DNA of 10,739 nucleotides from Candidatus Rokuibacteriota bacterium (GTDB taxonomy: Bacteria > Methylomirabilota > Methylomirabilia > Rokubacteriales > JACOUJ01). A program made the position numbers and the translations under genes. Below, piece by piece: positions 1-6,063 of this stretch. Below the pieces are notes generated by a model. It saw nothing but the letters and a program-made list of their open reading frames with translations. It was not told where the DNA came from and did no database searches. The stretch is taken from contig JACOUJ010000267.1 in the NCBI GenBank assembly GCA_016177865.1, forward strand, positions 1 to 10,739. Reading direction: 5' to 3'. Every line of letters starts with the position of its first letter. Position 1 is the first letter of the stretch.

Positions 1-77
1 CCCCTTCCGAACCTACTGGCCCGTCATTTGGGCCCGCACCTCGGCACGACTTAGTGATTGAGTCAAACTCGTCGGGG

Positions 78-827
78 ATGGCCCTACTCGAGGTTCGAGA
101 CCTTGCGATCCACTTTGGCGGGATTCGGGCATTAACCGGGGTCAGTCTCTCGGTTCCCCCGGGCGAGACCCTGGCGATCATCGGCCCGAACGGATCGGGA
201 AAGACATCGCTTTTTAACTGTATTTCCGGCATCTATTCGCCCAGCGCGGGGAGTATCGCGTTTCGGGGGGAAAGCCTTCTCGGGCTCACCCCCGACCGAG
301 TGACTCGGCGGGGGGTCGCTCGCACGTTTCAGAATCTTCGTCTCTTCCACACCATGCCGGTCCTTGACAATCTCCTGGTAGGCCGACACCATTACTTTCG
401 GAAGAATTTTGCCGCCGCGCTTCTCCGCCTTCGCCGCGAGGAGGTCAATCACCGGCGCCGCGCGGAGGAGATCCTCGAGTTCTTGAACCTCGAACCCTAC
501 CGGAAGAGCCGAGTCGCCGATTGTCCCTTCGGGATCCAGAAGAGAGTCGAATTGGGACGCGCTCTCGCCACAGAACCGAGCCTCTTGCTTCTCGATGAGC
601 CGGTCTCCGGCTTGACCGCTGAGGAGAAAGAGGAATTCTCTTACTGGATCCATGAGATCCGTGGACGCTTCAACGTGACGATTCTCCTGGTGGAACACGA
701 TCTGCGGGTCGCGTCGCGCCTTGCCGATTACATGGTCGCCCTGGATCACGGTGTGAAGATCGCGTGGGGAACTCCCGCGGAGGTCCAATCCCATCCCGAG
801 GTCATCAAGGCGTACCTTGGGGGTTGA
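78..827 (+). CDS. livG: HAAT-type ABC transporter ATP-binding protein LivG
   Basis: Cytoplasmic ATPase of a branched-chain amino-acid-type (HAAT) importer; it pairs with LivF to power the LivH/LivM channel. Counting from the ATG at 78, the Walker A motif GPNGSGKT lies at residues 36-43, the Q-loop Gln in RTFQN near 85, the Walker B LLLLDEP ends near 175, and the switch His in LLVEHD is near 207. The signature segment reads PFGIQKRVELGRAL rather than canonical LSGGQ; degenerate versions are usual in LivG. The C-terminal part ending AYLGG is typical of the subfamily. I chose ATG 78 because MALLEV is where family members normally begin. The frame stays open upstream, and GTG 54 is an alternative adding eight residues; neither start has a good Shine-Dalgarno. 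It is first of a co-directional operon in the window, 21 bases before livF. The true substrate cannot be told from the ATPase. Confidence 0.93.
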   Translation: MALLEVRDLAIHFGGIRALTGVSLSVPPGETLAIIGPNGSGKTSLFNCISGIYSPSAGSIAFRGESLLGLTPDRVTRRGVARTFQNLRLFHTMPVLDNLLVGRHHYFRKNFAAALLRLRREEVNHRRRAEEILEFLNLEPYRKSRVADCPFGIQKRVELGRALATEPSLLLLDEPVSGLTAEEKEEFSYWIHEIRGRFNVTILLVEHDLRVASRLADYMVALDHGVKIAWGTPAEVQSHPEVIKAYLGG

Positions 828-848
828 CTGGATCTCCCCACTGGAAAA

Positions 849-1622
849 ATGAGCCTCCTTACCGTGTCAAATATCGAGACGCTCTACTTCGACCGGATCT
901 ATGCCCTGCGCGGAGTCTCCATCGAAGTCCGTGAGGGGACGATCTTTACGGTGCTCGGGCCCAACGGGGCAGGCAAGACCACGTTGCTCAAGACAATCGC
1001 CGGGCTCATCAAGGACCAGCCAAAGAAGGGGACAATCGAATTTGATGGCCGGCGAATTGAACGCTGGTCGGCCGAGAGAGTCGCCGCCCTCGGGATCGTC
1101 TACGTCCCAGAAGATCGGGGGCTTTTCCGCGAGCTGACCGTTGCCGAGAATCTTGAACTGGGACTCTGGGGGCGCCGGGATAACTCGATTGCAAGGGACC
1201 TCGAGGCCGTGTTTCGAATGTTCCCCGTCCTGAGAGAGCGAAGCCGACAGCAGGCTGAGAGTCTCTCCGGGGGTGAGCAACAGATGCTCTCGATCGGTCG
1301 AGCCATGCTGCGCCGACCCCGACTCCTGATGCTCGACGAGCCATCCCACGGGCTCACCCCCCAGATCGCGACCATGGTCTACGATGCGCTGGCCACCATC
1401 AGTATGACGGGGTCCACGATCCTCCTGGTGGAGCAGAACGCGCGGTTAGCGCTCAGGGTGGCTCACGAAGGGATTATTCTCGAGGCCGGGAGAGTGGTGC
1501 TGCAGGGGACTGCCCAAGAGATCGGGCAGAATGACGATGTCAGGGATCTGTACCTTGGCGTCGGCGAACCGGGAACATCGGCAACGGGCTGGCGTCTTTA
1601 CCGCAAGCGAAGGCGATGGTGA
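849..1622 (+). CDS. livF: HAAT-type ABC transporter ATP-binding protein LivF
   Basis: Second ATPase of the HAAT importer. Walker A GPNGAGKT is at residues 37-44, the ABC signature LSGGEQQ at 139-145, and the Walker B MLDEP has Asp163/Glu164. The switch position reads LLVEQN (Gln instead of His), which is the usual LivF form and helps tell it from LivG. The domain normally ends at the YLG seen at residues 235-237. This protein continues for 20 more residues, ending in a basic RLYRKRRRW tail, so it is somewhat longer than typical family members (about 235-240 residues). The last seven bases overlap the start of the acyl-CoA ligase gene, suggesting translational coupling. It follows livG by 21 bases. 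The ATG at 849 is preceded by a weak purine-rich GGAAAA. Function as an ATPase is secure; the substrate is unknown. Confidence 0.94.
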   Translation: MSLLTVSNIETLYFDRIYALRGVSIEVREGTIFTVLGPNGAGKTTLLKTIAGLIKDQPKKGTIEFDGRRIERWSAERVAALGIVYVPEDRGLFRELTVAENLELGLWGRRDNSIARDLEAVFRMFPVLRERSRQQAESLSGGEQQMLSIGRAMLRRPRLLMLDEPSHGLTPQIATMVYDALATISMTGSTILLVEQNARLALRVAHEGIILEAGRVVLQGTAQEIGQNDDVRDLYLGVGEPGTSATGWRLYRKRRRW

Positions 1623-3430
1623 CCGTGCCCGAACAGCCCCGAACGCTGCCAGAGCTATTCTTTTCCCGGGTCTCTCAGAGAGGCGCCCGACCGGCCCTCC
1701 GATATAAGGATCTCGGAATCTGGCGAACGGTCTCCTGGAACGAATACGGGGAGGCGGTTCGCAAGGTGGCGGCTGGTCTCCTCGCCTTCGGGCTCCGCCT
1801 CGGGGAGAACGTGGCAGTCCTCGGGGAAAATCGGCCAGAGTGGCTTTACTGCCACCTTGGCATCCAGACGGCCGGCAACGCAACCTGTGCTATCTATGCG
1901 ACGTCAGCTCCTGAGCAGATCTCGTACCTGCTCAACCATTCAGAATCACGGCTCCTCTTCCTTGAAAACGAGGAGCAGCTCGATAAGGTCTTCTCGATTT
2001 TGCCAGAAACGCGCGCGGAGAGGATCGTCGTGTGGGACGAAAAGGGACTATGGGGATTTTCCGACGATCGGGTCTCTTTTTTCGACGATTTCCTGAAAGA
2101 GGGGGAAAGGTTCCTCGCGACTTATCCCGGGCGACTCGAAGAGCGGATGGCGAGGGTCGCTCCGGAAGACACGGCCATGATGATATATACCTCTGGGACG
2201 ACGGGTCCGCCCAAGGGGGCCATGATTTCTCATCGGAACATTCTCGAGGTGACCCGCTCGTTCGTGGAAGTCCATCCGGCTCGGGAAGACGACGAAGTCG
2301 TGTCCTACCTGCCCCTGGCCCATATTTACGAGAACCTCATTTCCGTCTTTCGGGCGATCGGAATTGGGCATGCCGTCAACTTCATTGAAAACCCTGAGAC
2401 CCTCTTCCAGAATCTTCGGGAGATCTCCCCGACCTACTTCGCGAGCGTGCCGAGGATCTGGGAGAGGCTCGCCTCCGCGGTGGAGCTTAGGATGACCGAT
2501 TCGACCAGGCTCAAGCGCGCGGCCTATCGATTGGCCGTTGCCATCGGGCGCTGGTATGTGAGGCAGAAGACGGCTCGCGGTTGGGTCGGACTACCTCTCG
2601 GGCTGCTCCATGCGCTCGCGTATTGGGCCGTGCTCTACCCGCTCAAGCGGCAGCTCGGATTTGACCGCACCCGCGTCGCGATCTGCGGGGCCGCGCCCGC
2701 CTCTCCCGAGCTCTTTGAGTATTTTCATGCCCTTGGCATCCCCCTGATCGAGGGGTATGGCCAAACAGAGTCCACGGGGCTCATTTCAGTCAACCGCGTG
2801 CAGCGCTCTCGGGTAGGGACTGTCGGAGAACCGATCCCTGGGATCGAGGTTTGCCTTGCCGATGACGGCGAGATTCTGGTGCGCGGCCCCAATGTGTTCA
2901 AGGGATACTTTAAGGACGGAGAGCTAACTGCCAAAACGATCGACCAGAGCGGGTGGCTCCACACCGGTGACATCGGGGCGTGGGAGGACGGCTACCTCAA
3001 AATCGTCGACCGTAAGAAAGAGATCATCATCACCGCGGGGGGGAAAAACATTTCGCCGGCCTCGATCGAAAACAAGCTGAAGTGGAGCCCATACATTCAG
3101 GACGCGGTGGTAATCGGTGACCGAAAGAAATATCTCGTGGCCCTGATCCTCATCGACGAGGACAATGTGACGAAGTTCGCCCAGGACCGACGCATACCGT
3201 TCTCAGCCTTTCAAGACCTGACCCAGCACCCGGAGGTGTTCCGCCTGATCGCTGGTGAGGTCGAGAGGGTCAACAAGACGGTCTCCCATGTAGAGTCCGT
3301 CAAAAAATTTGCGTTGCTCCCGCGACGGTTCTATGAGGAAGAGGGGGATGTCACTCCAACGAAAAAGGTGAAGCGGGCCGCGCTCGCCAAGCGCTACGCA
3401 GATCTCGTCTCGACCCTGTACCAGGATTGA
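1616..3430 (+). CDS. Long-chain-type acyl-CoA synthetase (AMP-binding, FAA1/FadD15-like)
   Basis: Adenylate-forming enzyme that activates a carboxylic acid with ATP and couples it to CoA. The AMP-binding P-loop YTSGTTGPPKG is at residues 191-201, GYGQTE at 380-385, GWLHTGD at 446-452 and the hinge DRKKE at 465-469. The C-terminal TPTKKVK segment (580-586) carries the position of the catalytic lysine. The 604-residue length and the LPELFFSRV opening with a long central insertion match the long-chain fatty-acyl-CoA ligase group (COG1022) rather than short-chain acetyl-CoA synthetases. The ATG at 1616 overlaps the livF end by seven bases; GTG codons at 1619 and 1625 are close alternatives. It lies inside the transporter operon, between ATPase and permease genes, which suggests that it activates the imported acid. 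Chain length and substrate (fatty, aromatic or branched) cannot be set from sequence reading alone. Confidence 0.92.
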   Translation: MVTVPEQPRTLPELFFSRVSQRGARPALRYKDLGIWRTVSWNEYGEAVRKVAAGLLAFGLRLGENVAVLGENRPEWLYCHLGIQTAGNATCAIYATSAPEQISYLLNHSESRLLFLENEEQLDKVFSILPETRAERIVVWDEKGLWGFSDDRVSFFDDFLKEGERFLATYPGRLEERMARVAPEDTAMMIYTSGTTGPPKGAMISHRNILEVTRSFVEVHPAREDDEVVSYLPLAHIYENLISVFRAIGIGHAVNFIENPETLFQNLREISPTYFASVPRIWERLASAVELRMTDSTRLKRAAYRLAVAIGRWYVRQKTARGWVGLPLGLLHALAYWAVLYPLKRQLGFDRTRVAICGAAPASPELFEYFHALGIPLIEGYGQTESTGLISVNRVQRSRVGTVGEPIPGIEVCLADDGEILVRGPNVFKGYFKDGELTAKTIDQSGWLHTGDIGAWEDGYLKIVDRKKEIIITAGGKNISPASIENKLKWSPYIQDAVVIGDRKKYLVALILIDEDNVTKFAQDRRIPFSAFQDLTQHPEVFRLIAGEVERVNKTVSHVESVKKFALLPRRFYEEEGDVTPTKKVKRAALAKRYADLVSTLYQD

Positions 3431-3433
3431 GCC

Positions 3434-4411
3434 GTGGATCGAGTGGCAAGCTACAAGGAAGATCTTCGGCTGGTTCGGAAGTGGCCCGAGAAGCTTCTGG
3501 CCGGCATCCTCTTTCTCGCGCTATGCCTCTTACCGCAATTCGGTTCGGACTACGCGATCTACATCGTCACGCTGATCTCAACCTATGCCATCGGCGTCCT
3601 CGGCCAGAATCTATTGATTGGGTTCAGTGGCCAGGTCTCCTTCGGTCAAGCCGGGTTTCTCGGGATCGGTGCCTTCACCCTGGCCCACCTTACCCGGGCA
3701 GGAGTGGTATTTCCTCTGGCCCTTCTGGCGGCGGGGGCCATGGCGGCGCTCTTTGGTCTCTTGGTCGGGTTTCCGGCTCTTCGCCTCAAGGGACCGTATC
3801 TCGCCGTCGCCACGCTGGGATTCGGGATTGCGGTCTATCAGGTCCTGGCCAATTGGGACACCCTCTCCGGAGGCCGGATGGGACTCGCCATCCCGCCCCT
3901 GGCCTGGAACGGGCTCTCAAAGCGCCTCCTGATGTACTACCTGAACGTGGGACTCGCGGTTTTGTTCACGCTGGCCACCTATAATTTGGTCTCGTCTTAC
4001 GTTGGGCGGGCGTTCATCGCGATCCGCGACAGCGACATCGCGGCCGAAGTGATGGGGATAAACCTGACGCGATACAAGCTCCTTGCCTTCGCGGTGAGCT
4101 CGTTCTACACGGGAGTTCAAGGCGGCCTCCTCGCCCAATTGCTGGGCCACCTGGAGCCGCAGATGTTCACCCTCGCGGAAACCATTACCCTCATTGTCGG
4201 GGTGGTGGTCGGGGGTCTTGCGCGGGTGGAGGGATCTCTGTTCGGCGCCGCGTTTGTGATCCTGGTGCCCCAGGTCTTTGCCAGTTCTCGGGAGCTGGTC
4301 CCCGTAGTCTATGGGGCGGCCATCCTCCTTGTGATCATCTTTGAGCCTCATGGGTTCGCCGGACGTTGGATGAAATTTCGCTTATATTTCTCGCACTGGC
4401 CGTTTCGGTGA
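3434..4411 (+). CDS. livM: HAAT-type ABC transporter permease LivM
   Basis: Inner-membrane permease of the Liv/HAAT importer, 325 residues. After a charged N-terminal segment (about 1-20) there is a series of hydrophobic stretches from residue 21 onward. The family hallmark NLLIGFSGQVSFGQAGF lies at 59-75. A cytoplasmic coupling segment starting GRAFIAIRDSDIAAEVMG near residue 191, followed by TRYKLLAF, is the typical EAA-like loop contacting the ATPases. The start is a GTG at 3434, only three bases after the ligase stop; this start gives the expected LivM N-terminus. The stop is 12 bases before livH. In most Liv operons livH precedes livM; here the order is livM then livH, with the ligase inserted upstream. 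Assignment to LivM rather than LivH rests on the SGQVSFGQAGF motif and the greater length. Confidence 0.93.
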   Translation: MDRVASYKEDLRLVRKWPEKLLAGILFLALCLLPQFGSDYAIYIVTLISTYAIGVLGQNLLIGFSGQVSFGQAGFLGIGAFTLAHLTRAGVVFPLALLAAGAMAALFGLLVGFPALRLKGPYLAVATLGFGIAVYQVLANWDTLSGGRMGLAIPPLAWNGLSKRLLMYYLNVGLAVLFTLATYNLVSSYVGRAFIAIRDSDIAAEVMGINLTRYKLLAFAVSSFYTGVQGGLLAQLLGHLEPQMFTLAETITLIVGVVVGGLARVEGSLFGAAFVILVPQVFASSRELVPVVYGAAILLVIIFEPHGFAGRWMKFRLYFSHWPFR

Positions 4412-4423
4412 GACGAGCCTAGG

Positions 4424-5305
4424 ATGGAATGGTTGCTCCAGTATCTCCTGGCCGGGTTGTCGGCGGGTAGCACGTATGCCCTGGTCGCCCTGGGACTCGT
4501 TCTCGTCTACCAGTCGTCGCGGGTCCTAAACTTTGCCCACGGCGACGTGGCTGCTTTTGCCACGTTTATCGCGTATACCGCGCTTTCTGCCCGACTCCCC
4601 TTCGGAGTCGCATTCGGTCTTGCCGTGATGTTCAGTGCAGCCCTGGCCACGACCTTCTACTTGGGGATCTTGATCCCCGCGCAGCGGAGAGACGCGACGC
4701 ATCTCGGTCAAGTGATCATGACACTCGGACTCGGCCTGATTCTTCAAGGCGGGGCGGCCTTTTTCTGGGGGACAGAGCCACAACCATTCCGTTCTCCCCT
4801 TTCTGATACCCGGATCGTGAAAATCGGCCCGGTCGCGATGACGGAGCTTGGACTCGGAACACTGGGGACAGCACTCTGCTGCTCCCTGCTCCTCTACGGG
4901 TTCGTTCAACGAACCCGAGTGGGGCGGGCAATGCGGGCAACGTCCGAAAATCTTATTGCGGCCCAGACGCTGGGGATCCCGACTCGGCAACTCGTGGCCC
5001 TCAGCTGGGCGGTTGGTGCCGCGCTGGGAGCGGTCGCTGGGGCCTTTCTCGCGCCAGCGCTCTTCCTCGACCCGTACTTCATGATCGACCCGTTCCTCAA
5101 AGGATTTGCGGCTGCCATCCTGGGGGGATTGAACAGCCTCCCGGGCGCCATCGTGGGAGGCCTGATTCTCGGGATTGCCGAGAGCTTGAGCGGGGCCTAC
5201 ATCGCCATCCAGTTCAAGAATACTCTGGCGTTCGTGATCATTATCCTCGTCCTGCTGGTCAGACCCGAGGGACTCTTGGGCCATGAGTTCAAGGAGCGGG
5301 TCTGA
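4424..5305 (+). CDS. livH: HAAT-type ABC transporter permease LivH
   Basis: Second membrane permease of the HAAT importer, 293 residues, the normal size for LivH. It opens with the characteristic LLAGLSAGSTYALVALGL helix and the LNFAHGD motif (residues 35-41), both diagnostic of LivH. The coupling loop GRAMRATSENLIAAQTLGIP begins near residue 167. The C-terminal third contains the GGLNSLPGAIVGG segment and ends with the usual VRPEGLLG motif. ATG 4424 is 12 bases after livM, preceded by a weak CTAGG. With livG, livF and livM it completes the channel-plus-motor part of the transporter. No substrate-binding protein is found in the window, so it may lie upstream of base 1 or elsewhere in the genome. 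Confidence 0.94.
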   Translation: MEWLLQYLLAGLSAGSTYALVALGLVLVYQSSRVLNFAHGDVAAFATFIAYTALSARLPFGVAFGLAVMFSAALATTFYLGILIPAQRRDATHLGQVIMTLGLGLILQGGAAFFWGTEPQPFRSPLSDTRIVKIGPVAMTELGLGTLGTALCCSLLLYGFVQRTRVGRAMRATSENLIAAQTLGIPTRQLVALSWAVGAALGAVAGAFLAPALFLDPYFMIDPFLKGFAAAILGGLNSLPGAIVGGLILGIAESLSGAYIAIQFKNTLAFVIIILVLLVRPEGLLGHEFKERV

Positions 5306-5329
5306 GGGTGATCTGAGGGATCGAGGCGG

Positions 5330-5545
5330 ATGACATCAGAGATCAAAGCGAACATCGCGGGAGTCGTCTTTCAGATCCCCGTGGGCGTCGGGGATTGGGT
5401 GAACCAGGGGGACCCGATCGTCATCTTGGAGTCTATGAAGATGGAAATCCCCGTGGAGGCCCCTCGCTCCGGGGTAGTCCGGGAGCTTTCGGTGCGAGAG
5501 GGGGCGACCGTGCAGGAGGGGGACGTCGTGGCGCGGCTGGAGTAG
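5330..5545 (+). CDS. Stand-alone biotinyl (biotin carboxyl carrier) domain protein
   Basis: Small 71-residue protein made of one biotinyl/lipoyl-like domain. The biotinylation motif ESMKMEIP is at residues 34-41, with Lys37 as the expected biotin-accepting residue (MKM rather than the lipoyl-type DKA). The flanking glycines (about residues 11, 19, 21 and 27) and the repeated GD motifs fit the flattened beta-barrel fold. It lacks the Pro/Ala-rich N-terminal linker and extra length of AccB, and resembles the short carrier subunits of acyl-CoA carboxylases or decarboxylases. It begins 24 bases after livH, with GAGG just upstream of ATG 5330, and is the last gene of the liv operon. No carboxylase or carboxyltransferase gene is in the window, so its partner enzyme is unknown; carboxylation of the ligase product is only an inference. 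Confidence 0.88.
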   Translation: MTSEIKANIAGVVFQIPVGVGDWVNQGDPIVILESMKMEIPVEAPRSGVVRELSVREGATVQEGDVVARLE

Positions 5546-5553
5546 GCGGTTTT

Positions 5554-5568
5554 GCGGAGAAATTCCGC
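5554..5568. repeat. Small inverted repeat abutting the csp promoter
   Basis: GCGGA (5554-5558) and TCCGC (5564-5568) form a five-base perfect inverted repeat with a five-base spacer. It ends directly at the -35 hexamer beginning at 5569. There is no following T-run, so it is not an intrinsic terminator for the liv operon. It could be an operator half-site pair, but a stem this short may be chance. Confidence 0.3.
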
Positions 5569-5596
5569 TTGACAGCTTCTTCAAATGTGATATACT
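5569..5596 (+). promoter_or_regulatory. Sigma70-type promoter with extended -10 for the csp leader
   Basis: A perfect -35 TTGACA (5569-5574) and a near-consensus -10 TATACT (5591-5596) are separated by 16 bases. A TG at 5588-5589 gives an extended -10. Transcription would begin at about 5603, giving a leader of roughly 138 bases before the cold-shock ORF. The region stands out from its GC-rich surroundings by local AT richness. It lies just after the end of the liv/biotinyl operon. The call is from sequence match only; no start site is known. Confidence 0.8.
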
Positions 5597-5626
5597 CAAC
5601 CAGCTTCAGGGGTAGGCTGCTTCGAG

Positions 5627-5640
5627 GATTTGGGATTTGG
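5627..5640 (+). repeat. Tandem heptamer GATTTGG x2 in the csp leader
   Basis: Two exact adjacent copies of GATTTGG (5627-5633 and 5634-5640) lie in the untranslated leader just before the terminator stem. It could be a protein-binding site on RNA, possibly for the cold-shock protein itself; this is speculation from position only. Confidence 0.45.
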
Positions 5641-5651
5641 AACGGTTCCGG

Positions 5652-5694
5652 GCCGCAAGGGCAGCAAGACAAGGGCCTTTGCGGCTTTTTTCTT
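5652..5694 (+). terminator. Intrinsic terminator inside the csp leader
   Basis: GCCGCAAGGGC (5652-5662) pairs with GCCTTTGCGGC (5675-5685) to form an 11-base-pair stem with one G.U pair and a 12-base loop. TTTTTTCTT (5686-5694) follows directly. This has the form of a strong Rho-independent terminator. It lies about 50 bases downstream of the predicted csp transcription start and about 45 bases upstream of the csp start codon. It could also stop read-through from the liv operon, whose last gene ends at 5545. Confidence 0.85.
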
Positions 5695-5724
5695 CGGCCG
5701 GTCACCCCGAAATACGCAAAACGG

Positions 5725-5735
5725 AAAGGGGGGAG
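5725..5735 (+). promoter_or_regulatory. Strong Shine-Dalgarno that fixes the csp TTG start
   Basis: The purine run AAAGGGGGGAG ends five bases before TTG 5741. Its position supports the rare TTG initiation codon over the upstream ATG at 5630, which has no such site. Confidence 0.75.
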
Positions 5736-5740
5736 ACCAG

Positions 5741-5944
5741 TTGAGGTATACCGGAACTGTGAAGTGGTTCAACGAGGCGAAGGGCTACGGCTTCATCGCT
5801 CGCCCTGATGGCGACGATGTGTTCGTCCATTTCTCGGCGATCCAAGGGTCCGGCTTCCGCACATTGGCGGAAGGTCAGGCCGTGGAGTTCGAGATCGTGG
5901 AAGGGCCGAAAGGGAAGCAGGCGGCGAACGTCACCAAGCTCTAA
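5741..5944 (+). CDS. Cold-shock protein (CspA family)
   Basis: A 67-residue single cold-shock domain: a five-stranded OB-fold that binds single-stranded RNA/DNA and acts as an RNA chaperone. The N-terminal YTGTVKWFN (residues 3-11), RNP1 KGYGFI (14-19) and RNP2 VFVHF (27-31) are intact, and the C-terminal QAANVTKL is typical. The start is TTG 5741. It is preceded by a strong AAAGGGGGGAG Shine-Dalgarno (about 5725-5735), and starting here gives the family's usual length. The longer open frame back to 5630 would add 37 residues unlike any cold-shock protein and would run through the terminator. The gene stands alone between two terminators. Its expression should depend on read-through of the leader terminator at 5652-5694 unless another promoter lies in 5695-5725, where I see none. 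Confidence 0.93.
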   Translation: MRYTGTVKWFNEAKGYGFIARPDGDDVFVHFSAIQGSGFRTLAEGQAVEFEIVEGPKGKQAANVTKL

Positions 5945-5957
5945 GCCACAACGAGGC

Positions 5958-5995
5958 AAGAGGCCCGGGAATTTCTCTCGGGCCTCTTTCTTTTT
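5958..5995 (+). terminator. Intrinsic terminator downstream of csp
   Basis: AAGAGGCCCG (5958-5967) pairs with CGGGCCTCTT (5979-5988). Three further pairs (one G.U, then G-C and A-T) extend the stem toward a five-base loop. TTTCTTTTT follows. It begins 14 bases after the csp stop codon. Its T-run lies where the -35 element of the trxB promoter would be expected. Confidence 0.92.
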
Positions 5996-6008
5996 GGGGG
6001 CGAACCTT

Positions 6009-6017
6009 TGCTATAAT
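6009..6017 (+). promoter_or_regulatory. Extended -10 promoter for trxB
   Basis: TGCTATAAT (6009-6017) is a perfect extended -10 element. At the matching -35 distance (about 5988-5994) there are only T-rich bases of the csp terminator and no TTGACA. It therefore looks like an extended -10 promoter that does not rely on a -35. Transcription would start near 6024, giving a short leader of about 40 bases before trxB. Confidence 0.72.
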
Positions 6018-6046
6018 CGGCCGCGTCTAAAGACCGGAGACATTAC

Positions 6047-6053
6047 GAGGAGG
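6047..6053 (+). promoter_or_regulatory. Shine-Dalgarno of trxB
   Basis: GAGGAGG lies ten bases before ATG 6064. It is one of the clearest ribosome-binding sites in the window and supports the chosen trxB start. Confidence 0.75.
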
Positions 6054-6063
6054 ACATTTCAGG

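Larger units (their letters stand above)
5603..5694 (+). ncRNA. Putative about 90-base leader or small RNA ahead of csp
   Basis: This is the stretch between the predicted transcription start and the intrinsic terminator. It contains a possible 5' hairpin (CAGCTT 5601-5606 with AGGCTG 5614-5619), a tandem heptamer, a short GGAAC/GTTCC inverted repeat (5639-5649), and then the terminator stem. It has no convincing coding frame with a ribosome-binding site: the open frame running from 5630 into csp lacks a Shine-Dalgarno and has no cold-shock homology in its first 37 residues. It is either a discrete terminated RNA or a regulatory leader of csp. I do not recognise a known RNA family. Confidence 0.4.

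Noticed and set aside
1..61. Possible C-terminal end of an upstream gene; frames closing with TAG at 52-54 and TGA at 59-61 are both open to the window edge.
   Set aside because: Only 17-19 codons are visible in each and neither shows a recognisable motif, so I cannot choose between them or call a gene. They could also be the untranslated leader of livG.
132..794. A 220-codon minus-strand frame opposite livG.
   Set aside because: It is fully antisense to a gene with intact ABC motifs and its translation has no recognisable domain.
5546..5568. Terminator for the liv/biotinyl operon at the GCGGA/TCCGC repeat.
   Set aside because: The stem is only five base pairs and is followed by just two T residues before the -35 element, so it does not have intrinsic terminator form.
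5630..5740. N-terminal extension of the cold-shock protein from the ATG at 5630.
   Set aside because: The added 37 residues do not resemble any cold-shock protein, there is no ribosome-binding site, and the stretch runs through a strong intrinsic terminator. TTG 5741 with its purine-rich site gives the normal length.
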